Below, in pieces: positions 1-10,940 of a DNA stretch of 64,000 nucleotides. Within the stretch, counting starts at the first letter, position 1. The number at the start of each line of letters is the position of its first letter. The stretch lies in NCBI GenBank assembly GCA_965153455.1, contig OZ234495.1, positions 21,510,875 through 21,574,874 of the forward strand. The letters are read 5' to 3'. The notes beneath the pieces are model-generated. The model ran no database searches and was not told the origin of the DNA. It saw nothing but the letters and a program-made list of their open reading frames with translations. The stretch is from Sphagnum compactum. Its lineage: Eukaryota; Bryophyta; Sphagnopsida; Sphagnales. The position numbers and the translations under genes are program-made.

Positions 1-393
1 AATGGGGTGTTCGGTGCTTTGCCGCTGTGCGAGGCTTCTTCAAAATTAGAAAGAAAATGTTTGTTCTTCCGTCGCTTTAGTGAATAATTGGAGCTTTTCT
101 AAATGCGATCTCCACAGATTGCTGACAAGGACAACTAATTTCTATCTGGAAACAACAAAAAATTTGAGCGTACCTCCAGCAATCTGCTGGGCTTGTTCTT
201 TTATTTCAGGGGCTAGATGTTGCAGCAAGGGCTCACACTTCTCTAGAAATCTTAGGAATTGTATTCATGGCCAGCTCGTAGGCCATGAAGCGACATTTGT
301 TTACCACAATTTGTTGGGGTTCACTTTAAACGATAAGATTGTGGATTGCCTACTAGATTGCAAATAGTAGATTTCTTCTTGTTTCTATGCTAG
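1..393. other. Left edge, no recognised gene
   Basis: The plus strand has an open frame of 95 codons at 80-367, but it resembles no family I know and has no clear splice or start context. The region ends just before a telomere-type motif. By comparison with the related unit at 52.6-53.5 kb, this stretch sits where the leader exon and leader intron of the plus-strand M copy at 511 should be. No clear GTAAGTG donor was found, so the leader may be lost or diverged. Confidence 0.3.
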
Positions 394-413
394 AACCCTA
401 AACCCTAAACCCT
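394..413. repeat. Short interstitial telomere-type repeat (CCCTAAA)
   Basis: About two and a half units of the plant telomere heptamer CCCTAAA are seen directly. Such teloboxes are known as promoter elements of plant genes and also as scars of double-strand-break repair. The position, about 45 bases before the acceptor of the M copy at 511, does not decide between the two. A shorter pair of TTTAGGG units occurs in another context near 11170. Confidence 0.7.
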
Positions 414-510
414 TTCACCGGAGAGCTAATTTGGTGCCAAGTTTCTCATGTGCACACAGCTTCGTGGCACGCTAGCCAATTGATAGAATTGTGAAAGGAT
501 ATTCATATAC

Positions 511-696
511 ATGGGGAGCACATCCACTGTATCAGGTTCTGTGACAGATTGGCACTGGCATTTTTCTTTCATTTGCTGTGGGTGTGTTTCTTGGTGCTGG
601 CAGGAACCACAACTTTTCTGTCAGGTGGTTGCAATCCTGAAAACAGAGGATCACTATTTTCTTTCATTGAGGTTGTCACAAAGTGTGGCACAATAA
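511..696 (+). pseudogene. Family M copy 1 (MGSTSTVSG start), probably decayed
   Basis: The ATG at 511 opens with residues MGSTSTVSG, matching the start of the other M copies (26887-27057, 57011-57181). It is preceded by a TGCACACAG acceptor at 451-459, the same place where the intact copies have their leader-intron acceptor. After about ten residues this frame no longer matches the family. A hydrophobic, glycine-rich run (GIFLSFAVGVFLGAG) instead lies in another frame, suggesting a frameshift. The copy is closest to the one at 53570, which shares both the MGSTSTVSG start and about 90 bases upstream. The function of the family is unknown; in intact copies a single membrane segment is predicted. 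I infer a pseudogene, though an alternative short protein cannot be excluded. Confidence 0.5.
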
Positions 697-1576
697 TTGG
701 GATTCAGAGTGACTATTTGGTTGTTGTAAGTAGGAGAGTGTTGACCTCATTTGTGGGGAAATAGCCAGTGACCATAAATTGCTTGATGGATGTGTATTAT
801 GAGGATTGGAATGAACACTTTGCTGCACATTTCAGGCTTGGATTTTTGCAGTCTTCCCAATTTGAAAATGCTGCCTTTTATTATTCCAATGAAGGATGCA
901 CAGTTTGATTTGTTTGGAACCAATTTTCTTGTCTCACATATGAAAACAACTTGCATAAAGGTCATGGGAGTCAAACACATTCAAAATATTGAAAGTTGAT
1001 GTTTGTGATTTTCATGTTGAGGTCTCCTCCGTTTTCCACTTATTTCGGAAAATCACAAATGAAGTTACTACTGTTCTAAAGATGCCTTGGGGGGAGACCA
1101 TGCTCCCATTTCCAAAATCTCCAGGTTCCAAGTACAAAAAATCAACATCCACTCTTGTTGGAGATGGAAGAGCAGCCTAATAACCTACTGGGAAAACATG
1201 AGGAACCCACAAGGAGCACAAGAGCTTGTACTTGCAGATTGTTAGACAGTAACGTGATTCAAACAAACTAAATTCCTGAAAGAAAAGAATGAGGAAAAAG
1301 GTCAGCAAGCATATATTCAGCCTAGAAGTCATACATGTGACATGAACTGAATTGTAAAGGGAGGGAGTACTGCAATGACCTATGAGCCAACAGCAAAGAA
1401 GATCTTCAGGTTGGTGGTTCACACAGGAAATATTCAGTTACAAATTTTGATATTAAAGCCTACAATATGCATTATTTCATAACTTATTCTTAATGTTATA
1501 CATCAAAACCTTGTTGTAGTAAAGCTTTGCATATCACATCTGCACTATACATGTGCTAAGTATTCATAGAATTTAC
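697..1576. other. Spacer between M copy 1 and F copy 1
   Basis: No coding signal. The stretch is recognisably related to 53740-54592: both contain wording around 'gttgacctcatttgtgggg' and 'cacaaatgaa' and run into a minus-strand F exon. This shows that the M(+)/F(-) block was duplicated as a whole. Confidence 0.5.
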
Positions 1577-1871
1577 CAGGAAGTACCAGATGCAAAGGTA
1601 CTGCACATATTATCTGCAACCACATGGTATGCTGTGGTCAAAACATCAGCCATCATATTCTGTGAATCCATTGGATGAACTGTGTTACCAGGAGCCGCTT
1701 CAATTACCACCTGAACTTGCACCTCACTGTTTGCTGGGGTTGGAACAGTGGGTATGACATTTATAGTGGTTCCAGCAGTACTCCCCAAGCTTGCAGATTG
1801 TGCTGTTTTGTTCATCTGGACTTGAATTGGTGGTGGCTACCCTGTAACTGTGTTATCTGCACCTGGATTGG
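1577..1871 (-). pseudogene. Family F exon copy 1 (premature stop)
   Basis: This is one of seven minus-strand copies of a roughly 295-base exon. By alignment of the copies the exon runs from a GCAG acceptor (just above 1871) to a GTAAAT donor (1575-1576). The decoded protein keeps the family pattern: IQVQMN, a Ser/Thr-rich linker, VPTPANSEVQVQVVIEA, then a C-terminal TFASGT. An in-frame TAG at 1837-1839 breaks the N-terminal third, so only the distal 80 residues are open. The micro-exon at 2043-2080 lies upstream on the same strand. The protein family was not recognised, and no catalytic motif or membrane segment is visible. Decay suggests this copy is not functional. Confidence 0.6.
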
Positions 1872-2042
1872 CTGCTAGCACCATCCAAATGTAAGAGTTG
1901 GGTGAGCATCAAATACCACATCTTGAATAGCACATTGACTAGACTTTGAGTGCCATTTTGGTTTCAAGCCAGGCACAAGCCAATTCCTTATCCCATCTAT
2001 ATTCCCCATCCTCTTTTTTCCAATGGCTGTACAGTGTGTTAC

Positions 2043-2080
2043 AATCACATGGAGAAACCATTTTTGCTTGTAGTCAGCAC
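2043..2080 (-). CDS. Candidate 38-base micro-exon linked to F copy 1
   Basis: Reading the minus strand, an AAGCAG acceptor precedes and a GTAACA donor follows a 38-base segment whose one open frame decodes to ADYKQKWFLHVI. Comparable segments precede other F copies, for example 4780-4817 with YYKQKWFFCVI, and near 9830, 24880, 33425 and 55110. Conservation of the aromatic core (YYKQKWF) across diverged copies, while flanks differ, is the reason for calling it an exon. It would be spliced to the F exon about 170 bases further on. The gene it belongs to is unknown. Confidence 0.4.
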
Positions 2081-2730
2081 CTGCTTAGCTGAAGGAAAAA
2101 AGTGCCATGATGTTGGCAACAGAACATGCTGGAGCTAGTTGGTTCAAGGATAATATTGAAATTCTAACTTAACACACTTCAAATTTTGAAAACTTACCTG
2201 CAAGATTATTACTAACTAAGAAAGTCCTTGAAGATCAAAGGTTTTGAACCCTTGAAAATTTGGGTCAGGAACCTTTTTGAGCATCAACTATATCATTTTG
2301 ATCCAAACATCCATGTGGAGCCATCTGATGGCTTGCTTGAAAAGGGTTGAGGGTTTAGATCAAAGGCCCATATGCTTCATACTTGAAGGCTGATGATGTA
2401 GGATGTTCAAGGTCACCAAATAAGAAACATTGCATTCTTTTCAACAGCCACAAATATGAGGAACACATACATACTTGCAGCAGAACAACAGACAAAAAAT
2501 GTTGGTGTGTAAATGTAGAATTTCCACAAATGAAATAAGTAAATGTTATTGAACTTCATCAGCTTAAGTCTTTAAATTTAAATTTATTTTTATAGGAGAT
2601 CGTCATTCCAAATCATCACTCATCCACTCAACAAATTCATCCAGTCACCCCAGTTTTTGATTCAGGGTAAGTTTAGGATCAGACAGCTTGAATATGTGTG
2701 CACATTCATATGGTGGTCTTGAGTGCTTAC

Positions 2731-2907
2731 AAAATATGCATTCTCAAGACCACCTGCCACATACTTGTTGAAGAATGTTGAACCCAAGAGAAGGCTCAAG
2801 TTGCATCTAAGCATAGTTGCAAAAAACAGTGTTTCATTAAGAGAAACTGGATCGATTCCAGTTTCTTTCACCAAAATGCAGAGCCCTTTGATTTGCAGTG
2901 AGGGATT
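2731..2907 (-). CDS. Candidate exon of unknown gene upstream of F copy 1
   Basis: The minus strand is open for about 59 codons and ends at a good GTAAGC donor (2729-2730). The decoded segment is protein-like, including KGLCILVKETGIDPVSLNE and later STFFNKYVAGGLENAYF, with mixed hydrophobic and polar residues. It lies between the minus-strand M copy at 3466 and the micro-exon at 2043-2080, so it could be a middle exon of one gene running M leader, M exon, this exon, micro-exon, F exon. No homologous segment was spotted in the other units, and no family was recognised. Confidence 0.35.
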
Positions 2908-3309
2908 TCAAAATCTCTTTGCTGGAGCTAAATTGGTTGCTCTCAGCTCAGGCATGTCACATGACGAAAATTATATTTAGAAGATCTTGAAAAGTGACCA
3001 GGGGCTATATTTACTGGCAAGTTTACCTTAGAGTGTCGTCACACGTACAGAAGCCTGAACGAAAGAGAGGCACTAATTGCCCCAAATTTCTCTTTGCATA
3101 AGTCAAGATTTCTAGTCACCATGCCAAGAGAGAACACCAGTGGTAGACTAAATCTGCTTCAAGGACTTGGAATCTCAAAAATTCGGATGTGCCTGATGTA
3201 GTGACAACCATTTGCAGCTGCCTATCTACTTCAAAACAGTCCTCGCCTAAACACAATGTACAGCAAGTAGGGACTCATCACAGCAACTAAGGACAAATGG
3301 AGTTGGGAG

Positions 3310-3466
3310 TGTGCCCCTACCTACTGCCGCCGGCAGATGCAAGCTTTTCAAGACGTACTGCACCATCTTGCCAGTAGCGACAACAGTAATGGCAGCGCCC
3401 CCCAGAAGAAGCGCCCCAATAATGTAGAAATGGTGCTAGAGCCTGCTCCGGTCGACATGTTCCCGT
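3310..3466 (-). pseudogene. Family M copy 2, start codon lost and frameshifted
   Basis: The minus strand aligns with the intact M copy at 57011-57181 over its full length: the same STGAGSS segment, then a glycine/alanine/valine-rich membrane segment (GAAITVVATGKMVQ). The start codon is ACG instead of ATG (3464-3466), and one base is out of register between the Ser/Thr-rich start and the membrane segment. Its leader exon and intron, by contrast, are well preserved (3515-4064). I read it as a pseudogene whose promoter side is intact. Confidence 0.65.
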
Positions 3467-3514
3467 CGATCTGAATCTCCTCTTCACCAATCACGTCGGA
3501 AACAGTTCACTATG

Positions 3515-4064
3515 CTGTGCACATGAAAACCCCGCACAAAGTTATAATATCCCATCATCATGTATGGTTGACATAAACCGCCCCAAATGTCCCTTGTTTC
3601 TGTACATATATCCCTTTCTCCGAACCCTCAGCTCACACTCTGTCTCCCTCTCTTCATTTGTACTTGTGCCTTAATTTTTTCCTCGCTATGTTACGAACCA
3701 TGATACTTAAGAATTGAAGGACCTGACTCATAAATCGATTCTAGTCGATTCTGCAACCCAGCAATCTTCTAATCAAGACTAGCAAATTGCTAGACATGCG
3801 TTTCAGTTATCGGTTCCCGTGTCGTCAAGATCGCACTTACGAAGACGACTGTGGTCGTACACCGAAGCGAAGAAAGAATGAAGATCTCTCGAATTGCGAC
3901 AAGCTCAAGCTAAGAACGCAAGACTGAGGCAAGAGGCAGGACAAGAGCCAAAGCTGCAAAGAGGACAGTTGCGTGGGGAACTAAAGAAATGAAAGCACCG
4001 CCTTATTTTTTCCATAGAATGACATTTTCGACGAAGGTCGCGCGTGATCCATCCTTTGATATCC
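3515..4064 (-). promoter_or_regulatory. Leader intron, leader exon and upstream region of M copy 2
   Basis: On the minus strand a leader exon ends at a consensus GTAAGTG donor (3834-3840), and the intron closes with TGCACAG at 3515-3521, about 326 bases. The same block recurs nearly base for base at 21912-22461, and in more diverged form at 27115-27540, 35422-35800 and 57230-57660. Conservation of donor, acceptor and leader supports a genuine transcribed 5' end. The exact transcription start is not visible. Confidence 0.55.
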
Positions 4065-4149
4065 AACATAACCATCAAAAGCTTGTCATATAAAAGCTTC
4101 CAATATCACATCTATGCACAATAAGTGTGCTAAATATTCCTAGCAAAAA

Positions 4150-4610
4150 GTACTAGATGCAAAGACATTGAACACTTAATCTGCTGCCATGCGGTATGTT
4201 GTGCTGAAAACATCAGCCACTAACATTCTAGGATGCTAGCTTCAAGGTCCTAGGTTCAACCCTAGTGGTGCTTAGTTGAAACTCCTGCTGGCTCTCTGCC
4301 AATGGACTTGACTTGGGGGTGCCAATGGCTCGTCAGGTCGGGTCTACTGTTGTGTTTCCACAAAAACCCACAGATCAGCCATTGCATCTTGTGCATCAGT
4401 TGGACGACTGGGGCAATTAACTAGAAGGAGGAGCTTCAATCACCACTTAAACTAATTGCATCTCATTGTTTGCTGGGGTTGGAACATTGGGTACTCTACT
4501 TGTTGTGGTTCCATTAGTACTCTTAGAGCTTGCAGAAGGTACTATTTCATTCATCTGGATTCGAACAGGTGGACATTCACTTGTGCCTAAAATTTCTACA
4601 CTTGGATTGG
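4150..4610 (-). pseudogene. Family F exon copy 2, split by a SINE
   Basis: The N-terminal two thirds (about 4382-4610) and the C-terminal third (about 4150-4219) of an F exon are separated by a 154-base insertion at 4220-4373. The donor GTAG is changed to CTAG, and internal stops are present. The copy lies directly behind the leader region of M copy 2, so the array here is F-M-F in the minus direction. Decayed; the ancestral function is unknown. Confidence 0.65.
4220..4373 (+). mobile_element. tRNA-derived SINE with 8-bp target duplication
   Basis: A 154-base insertion interrupts F copy 2 and is flanked by the direct repeat ATCAGCCA (4212-4219 and 4374-4381). Its 5' part carries a polymerase III B-box-like motif, AGGTTCAACCC. 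Its middle contains TTGACTTGGGGGTGCCAA and GTCGGGTCT, which recur in reverse orientation at 27751-27846. Size, B box, target duplication and a second dispersed copy fit a plant SINE. I do not assign a named family. An A box is not clear, so the 5' end may be truncated. Confidence 0.75.
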
Positions 4611-4779
4611 CTGCCAGCACCATCCAAATGCAAGGGTTAGGTGAAATATTTTATATTTTAGCTGGTGCAGGAACTAGTTTTTGAGAGCCATTTTGATTTC
4701 AAGCCAATAACCCACTATTTCCTTAGTAGACCCATATTGCTCACCATTCTTATTTTCTGATGGTTTTGCAATGCTGTAC

Positions 4780-4817
4780 AATCACACAGAAAAACCATTT
4801 TTGCTTGTAATAAACAC
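4780..4817 (-). CDS. Candidate micro-exon linked to F copy 2
   Basis: This 38-base segment lies between a CTGCAG... CAG acceptor and a GTACAG donor on the minus strand and decodes to YYKQKWFFCVI in one frame. It has the same length as the segment at 2043-2080. It is part of a decayed copy, so it is unlikely to be used. Confidence 0.35.
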
Positions 4818-4829
4818 CTGCATGTCAAA

Positions 4830-7800
4830 ATGCAATGTGTGCATTTCTTTGTTTACTTGAAGAAAAAAACGCAAGTGCTGCATGTTGCCAACAAAACTTG
4901 CTCTTGCTAGAGCTAATTAGTTCAACGATAATATTGAAAGAATTGAAACACATATAATACTGAATGTTGAAACACTTTTGTGCAATGTTGTTTTTTTTCA
5001 GTTTTCTGATGTAATAATGATCTTGAAAACGTTTTACCATTAATTGATGACAGGTTTGTAGAAAATTGTCCAAATTGTAGAAAACTAGTGATAAACTACT
5101 CCAGAAACCCAAAAAAGCCAAAATGTTGCAAGGTTTTTTTTCCCTGAAAAGTTGGTGAATTTTTCTTAGAAAACAGGGAATTTGTGATAAAATGTACCTT
5201 TCCAATTTTGATGGTCAAAATTTTGCCACCAAACAAATCATCGTTTCCATGCAATAAAGTAAGTTATTGAAACATTTGAATATTTCAAATTACATTCAAA
5301 CTTGTTTCAGCGGAAGGTACTTGTAGTTTTTTTCAAATTATTTTAAGAAAATAATTTTCTTGAATGTATCTGAAATATAGGTGCTTAAAATTTGATTATG
5401 AGAATATATCTGAAATATATTTAAAATCTTCTCAATATTAATTTTTAAATATTCTATTATTTCATAACATACCAAAAATACCCTTTAATTTCACGTGTTT
5501 TATAAAATATGCCAAAATAACTTATTTCCACTAAAGTCTATTGAGGATTGATTTCTTTTCTCACATACAACAATTGGTAAAAGTTTTAACACAATTAATT
5601 AATCTTTCTAAAGGGGTGCAAACATAGTATAAGGAGCCATTTGGACCAAAAAGTACATTTTCATGAATTTTTGAAAGCAAAAATAATTTGTAAAATATGT
5701 CTTAAATCATACTTGCAAAATCAATCTAAAATTTAAAAAAAATCTTAGGACCCAAAAAATGTCAAACATTATAATGTAGACAATTTTTTCATATAATTGT
5801 CATTTTCAATTCATTTTAAGTCTTTTTTGAAATCCTTTCATGAAAAAAAAAACAAAAACATTGATTACATTGTATTAAAAATGATTTGGGTACTCCATAT
5901 TCATTAGATTCATTCCAAAATTTGCCAATTGATCTTATAATACATTAGAAATATTTGTACCAATTCATCCAAAAAGTTCAACATTAACCACTAAACACAC
6001 TGGAAATTAAATAATGATTACATCCTTAAGGTGGTTTTTAGTTTGAACCCAAGGTCTTCAACCAACTCTCACATCCCCATTGGGTTTGTGTAGCTATGTA
6101 ATAATAAAGGTATAAAAGGTCATTCTTTGATAACCTTGGAAAACTCCATAGTGCAAATATTGCTGTCAACCTTACCTTACTTCGAATCCATTTGTTTTCA
6201 AATTGCTTTAGTTTGAACCATAAATCTGTACCTGTTTAGGAGTGGGATCCATGGTCATTTTATAAGTGGTCTTAAGCAATGTCATGATCACATGGTTGCA
6301 CTTTAGTGTGCTTCCTTCCTATTTAGCATTCAAGGCTTCCTTTTGTAGTAATTTTTGTTAAGGGAGATCATGCATTTGAATTTAATGAAAAATTCAACCA
6401 AGGGTTCTTGACTTAACAAAAACTCCCCCAATTGTGATTCTATTTTTAATGAAATATTTTGGATTTATTTTCAACAAGTTATTTTCCATGGAGGATCCCT
6501 TAGTTCAACTAAGATTTGGGCAAATGGTTGGAGAATGTTGAGAACTTGATGTAAGATTTTGATTTGGTAAAGAACTATTTTCCTATCTACGTTAATTGAA
6601 TTGGAATAAAAGATGTAGAATTTGACTAATCTCAATAAGATCCTAGCCCCACCAAACTTTAAGTTGCCCCACATACAATTAATTATTTCCCTTTTAAAAA
6701 AATCTTCAATTTGCGAAATTTAGATTTAAGGGGTCCAAACATAGTTGGGGTTTCAAAAAATGGTTTCATTAAAATTTAAATATTCACTGAATGCCTTCAA
6801 TTGGAGGTTTTTTTTAGTTTATTGTAAAATTGATATTGATCAATATTTTTTCAATGACCATTAATATTTTTTCACTCCCAATAACTACAAGTTAATATTA
6901 ACAAATATTAACAAACCATTGACATTTTTTTGTTTAATATTTTTTAGAAATATTAATTTGTTTGTTCAATAAATATATATGTCACTAAGTGACACACCTT
7001 AACTTTGTCAAATGGCATACAGAGTAAAGAACCAATTGATTCTCAATTTTGTAATGGAATACAAACTCAAGGCGCACTCCCTAGCTCCTAAAAGAATGAA
7101 ATGGGATGGGATTAAAACAAGTTCACAAATTTAAATTCAAAATGAAACTCTCTTTGCATAGACCAAGAAGAAAACCAATTAATGCAAGTTGGAACCAAAA
7201 TGGCTCATGGACAAACTACAAGGAATAAATTTTCACAAGATTCATCATGGCTTAGAGTTGAAAAAGAAGATTCATCTCTCATCTTATAATATATTTTGTG
7301 ATTAGTAACGAAGACTACATGGAAATGGCAAAAAATCTTAGGACATCAAAATGAAAGTTTTGAATTTTTTTGATTTTGTCAAGTTATGAATCTTGCAACT
7401 TTATAAGCTCATAATTCATGCATAAAAACTTTGATTGAACATTTTTCAAAGGAAAAAATATAGTTCAAAAGAGACATTTTCAACATCATAATTGGATTTT
7501 ATTTGATCCCCTATTTCTTGTGTTTTAATGGTCAAAAATCAAATTGTCAACTTGACTCTCGACCTTCCTTTTGGTCACAACTTGACTTCAAATTTCAAAT
7601 GGAAAGTGTGAGTTCACTTTGGATATCTAAGTTTCAAAGAACTTTTCAAAGATTTAAAAATGATCCAATTTGGAACCAATGTTTCTATCATTTTTTTTGA
7701 CAAAGATTTAAGACACTCACAATAATCCAAGGACCAATTCCAAAAGTGGGAATCCATTTGAAAATCTTGAGCCTCTCTATCTTTCATTCTCCCACACTTG

Positions 7801-8490
7801 TGAAAATATGTTTGAGTCCTAAAATCTATTTTTTACCCACTACCCTTGTCATACCTTTATCATGTTCACAAGCCCAAATATAAGGTCAAAACTAAGCTTG
7901 ATTTTTCCATAATAGTTTTCATATTTGCAACAAGGCAAATCCATGACCACAATATAAAACAAAGAGGCAAAATATCACCATCTTCATCAACAAGAAAAAT
8001 AAGATAACAACATAAACAACCACGATGTCCATCATTATGAATAATGACTTCAAATGAAAGCTTACTGAGAATTTATTGTTCAAGGTTACATCTAACCAAA
8101 TATCAAAAGTTACATGCATCTCAAAATAACATCCCAAAGATAGTTATTATCTTCACATTGGTTAAGGATGTTGACCCACAATTTTATCCAAAATTCAAAA
8201 TAGGTGTGATGTCTCTTTTTTGTGGGTAGATCCATAACCTTCTGTCAACCTCTTGACTCTTTGCCAACTATTTGATGAAAGCCATGAGTTCTTTGAGGGG
8301 ATTTGGAATAACATAATTCGAGGTTTGTTAATTTCCAAAATTTCAAAATACTTGGAAGTGGAGGTTATTAAAAATAATCAAATAATTGTTCAACACTAGC
8401 CATTAACATGTATGAATGTAAATGAAGCAAATGTGGCCTATTGAATGGCCAACCAGAGCAAGCTGGTTGCCAAATCAAGTGTTCAGAAAA
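4830..8490. other. AT-rich intergenic stretch
   Basis: About 3.7 kb of AT-rich sequence without a supported gene, RNA or terminal repeats. Open frames such as 4825-5205 and 7919-8137 on the minus strand have low-complexity composition and no recognisable motif. Around 6040 a GGGTTCAAACT motif on the minus strand recalls a B box, too weak to call. Confidence 0.5.
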
Positions 8491-8499
8491 CTAGAATTG

Positions 8500-8722
8500 G
8501 GTGCAGTAATTTTTTTAAATAATAGAAAATTAGTTGGGTTTTTTGATGGCCAAATTTCAGAAAGAACATCGCCACATTCTATAATAAGTTCTAGTAGCTA
8601 GCCAGAAGTAGATAAGAAACCTTTAAGTTCTTAACTTTCACATATTTTTGTAGCCAGATATGGCTAAATCATCTTATGCATAGCCACTGTAGCCACATCA
8701 CAAAATTGGACAAAAAGAACAC
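8500..8722 (+). repeat. Dispersed repeat family R, copy 1
   Basis: The end of this stretch reads 'tagccagatatggctaaat', then 'gccactgtagccacatcac'. Close variants occur at 19240-19452 and 29185-29425 in the same orientation, and at 41240-41510 and 41650-41960 in reverse. Copies share about 250 bases, including 'tttatgataagttc' and 'gtagccaagaat' parts in the better ones. No coding capacity or target duplication was found; it is probably a fragment of a larger transposable element. Confidence 0.55.
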
Positions 8723-8989
8723 TGCTCCACATACACTAGAAAATTTATCTCAGTTCTTTCCATTGCTCATACAATTCATATGTCCCCCTCGCATGTCTTC
8801 CATAAAGTATCCTATATGCTTTGCCAAATATTTGCTGATCTTGTTCTCATGCATCTCCCTGGCTCTTTGCAAGAGCCTCACACCTTACGACATATTCCTT
8901 GCCAAAATTCTACTCGTTTTAGCCTACATTTTTGGGTCAAATTAGAAAGAGTCCAATTTCTCTCTAACAATTTTCTAGAGTCTACAGTT

Positions 8990-9343
8990 TAGAAAACAAT
9001 TTCAATCATTGGGCCAATCAACAATCCCACCACCAAATGAACTTTTGAACTTTGGGTGCACCCACAAGTAAGTACTAAGTACCACACCATTGGATCCTTT
9101 AGGGCCTGTAAATCATGCATGTGCTCAATGGAGTAGTAAGGGGAGAACTGCACCAACATATGGGAAGTAACAAAGAGGAAACCAAAAGCCAGTCCAACAA
9201 AGGTGCAATATTCATTTGCAAATTGTGAGATACAGGCTATAACAAGCACTATTTCATAACATATTGGTAATAAGTAATAACCATAAAAAACTTGTCATGT
9301 TAATGCTCCACATATCACATCCAAATATGCTAAGTATTCCTAC
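8990..9343. repeat. Flank shared by F copies
   Basis: The 340 bases before F copy 3 align with 24050-24390 and 32600-32936 (for example 'ttgcaaattgtg' and the 'cttgtcat' stretches). The duplicated block around each F exon therefore extends well beyond the exon on its 3' side. No gene is seen in it. Confidence 0.5.
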
Positions 9344-9638
9344 CAGAAAGTACCAGATGCAAAGGTACTGAACATGTAATCTAACATCATGCGGTAGGTT
9401 GTGGTGAAAACATCAGCCATTGCATTTTGTGCAGCTGTTGCATGGCCTGACCTAAAAGGAGGAGCTTCAATTACAACCTGAACTTGCACCTCATTGTTTC
9501 CTGGAGTTGGAACAGAAGCTACCACATCTGTAGTGGTTCCATCAGTACTCCCTGAGATGGCTGAAGGTACTACTTCATTCATTCGCACATGAACATGTGG
9601 ATGTTCATCTGTGCCTGTAATTTCTCCACCTGGATTGG
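9344..9638 (-). CDS. Family F exon copy 3, intact frame
   Basis: This is the best preserved F exon together with 32937-33230 and 54593-54890. The minus strand is open through the whole 295 bases, with a GCTGGCAG acceptor side and a CTG/GTAGGA donor (9342-9343). If translated from the in-frame ATG inside the acceptor region it gives 106 residues. In order: ITGTDEHPHVHVRMNEVVP, a Gly/Ser/Thr-rich linker, VPTPGNNEVQVQVVIEAPP, NAMADVFTTTYRMMLDYMF and FASGTFW. The segment looks soluble: a beta-prone VQVQVVIEA stretch followed by a helical ADVFTTTYRMMLDYMF stretch. I do not recognise the family. The donor implies it is an internal exon, so the TAG after FASGTFW would be intronic. No M copy lies near it, so on its own it is probably not expressed. 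Confidence 0.45.
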
Positions 9639-9639
9639 C

Positions 9640-10937
9640 TGCCAGCACCATCCGACCCAAAGGATTAAACGAAAATTTGGTATGTTAGATCACATTACAT
9701 AGTGCAGGAACTAGTTTTTGAGAGCCACTTTGATTTCAAAGCAAGCACACATGGATTCCTGAGCTGATCAATATTTTCTAACCTTATTATTCTCCAAAGG
9801 CTTTATAATGGCTTACAGTCACATAGAGAAACCAAGAAATGATTGTTGGTTGCAGTAAGCACCTACATCAAAATTCTCATGTGTGTTTCCACATAAGGGT
9901 AACAAAGGGCCCAATTGCTATAATTCTCCTAACAAAACTCACATGAGCTAGTTAATTCAAGTATAATACGAAGACAACCTAAAGACTTGAAGCACTTACT
10001 TGCAGGATAATTGCAGAAGAAAGTAATGGAGATCAAAATTTTAAAATGCTTGAAATCATTAGTAGAAAAATTTACTAGTACTAAATTGGCCATCAACTAT
10101 ATCACTTTGAAGTTCGACCCTTACATGCATATGGCGCCATACATGTCTTCAAAGTGGTCATGGGTGCATGGATCAGGGCCTATATATGTCTCCATAACTA
10201 CATGTACCCAAACGTCTTGAACTTCAGCCTTGAAGTTTTGATGGTTTGGCTGTAACCAGCCTTCTTATTTTTTGCTGGCTATATATAGCCAAATAGCAAA
10301 ATAAAAAATGCTAAATTCAAGTGCCTTTTGAGGTTTTCAATAGCCAGAATTCAATCAAAGTTAAACAACAAGTAGGAAGGAAATTTCAAATTTCATAAGG
10401 GTTTCATCTTCTTCATCTTGTTGTGCGGGTTTTCTTGCTTCTTCATCAGGATTTTGCAATTCTTCATCCACTGGCGGATGTGGGAATGGGCTTTACACCA
10501 TGTTGGACATGAAAGAAATCAATTTCCAACCCACCAAGCTTTTTAAAAACCTAGAAACATGAAGACATACACCTAGAGCACACACATTTGTATATGTATG
10601 TTGTTGGATTTTGATACCTTGATGCACAAAGACTAAAGTCTTGAAGGGGCTAGATTTAAAAACCTCGGAGCAAACATATCAATTTGGAAATCATGTATGT
10701 GATGAATGAATTAATAAGTAAAAGGCACAGTGGGACAATGTTTGATCTTAGAATAACAAAGAGGAAATTAAGAAAGGTTGGTTTACCACAATTGCAACAT
10801 CATTTGTCAATTGTGAGATTACAAGTGTATAACAAGCAATTTTTTACAATGTATTGATAGTATATTAACCATTAAAAACTTGTTGTATAAAAGCTTTTGA
10901 TAGCACATTTGCACAATAAGTGTGCTAATAAGTACTC
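9640..10937. other. Duplicated flank and spacer between F copies 3 and 4
   Basis: The first 400 bases resemble the flank after F copies 5 and 6, including a micro-exon relative near 9812-9868 on the minus strand. The rest has no supported gene. A perfect 14-bp palindrome GGCTATATATAGCC lies near 10278. Confidence 0.4.
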
Positions 10938-10940
10938 CTA

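Noticed and set aside
394-413. True telomere end
   Set aside because: Only about two and a half heptamers, embedded in unique sequence on both sides.
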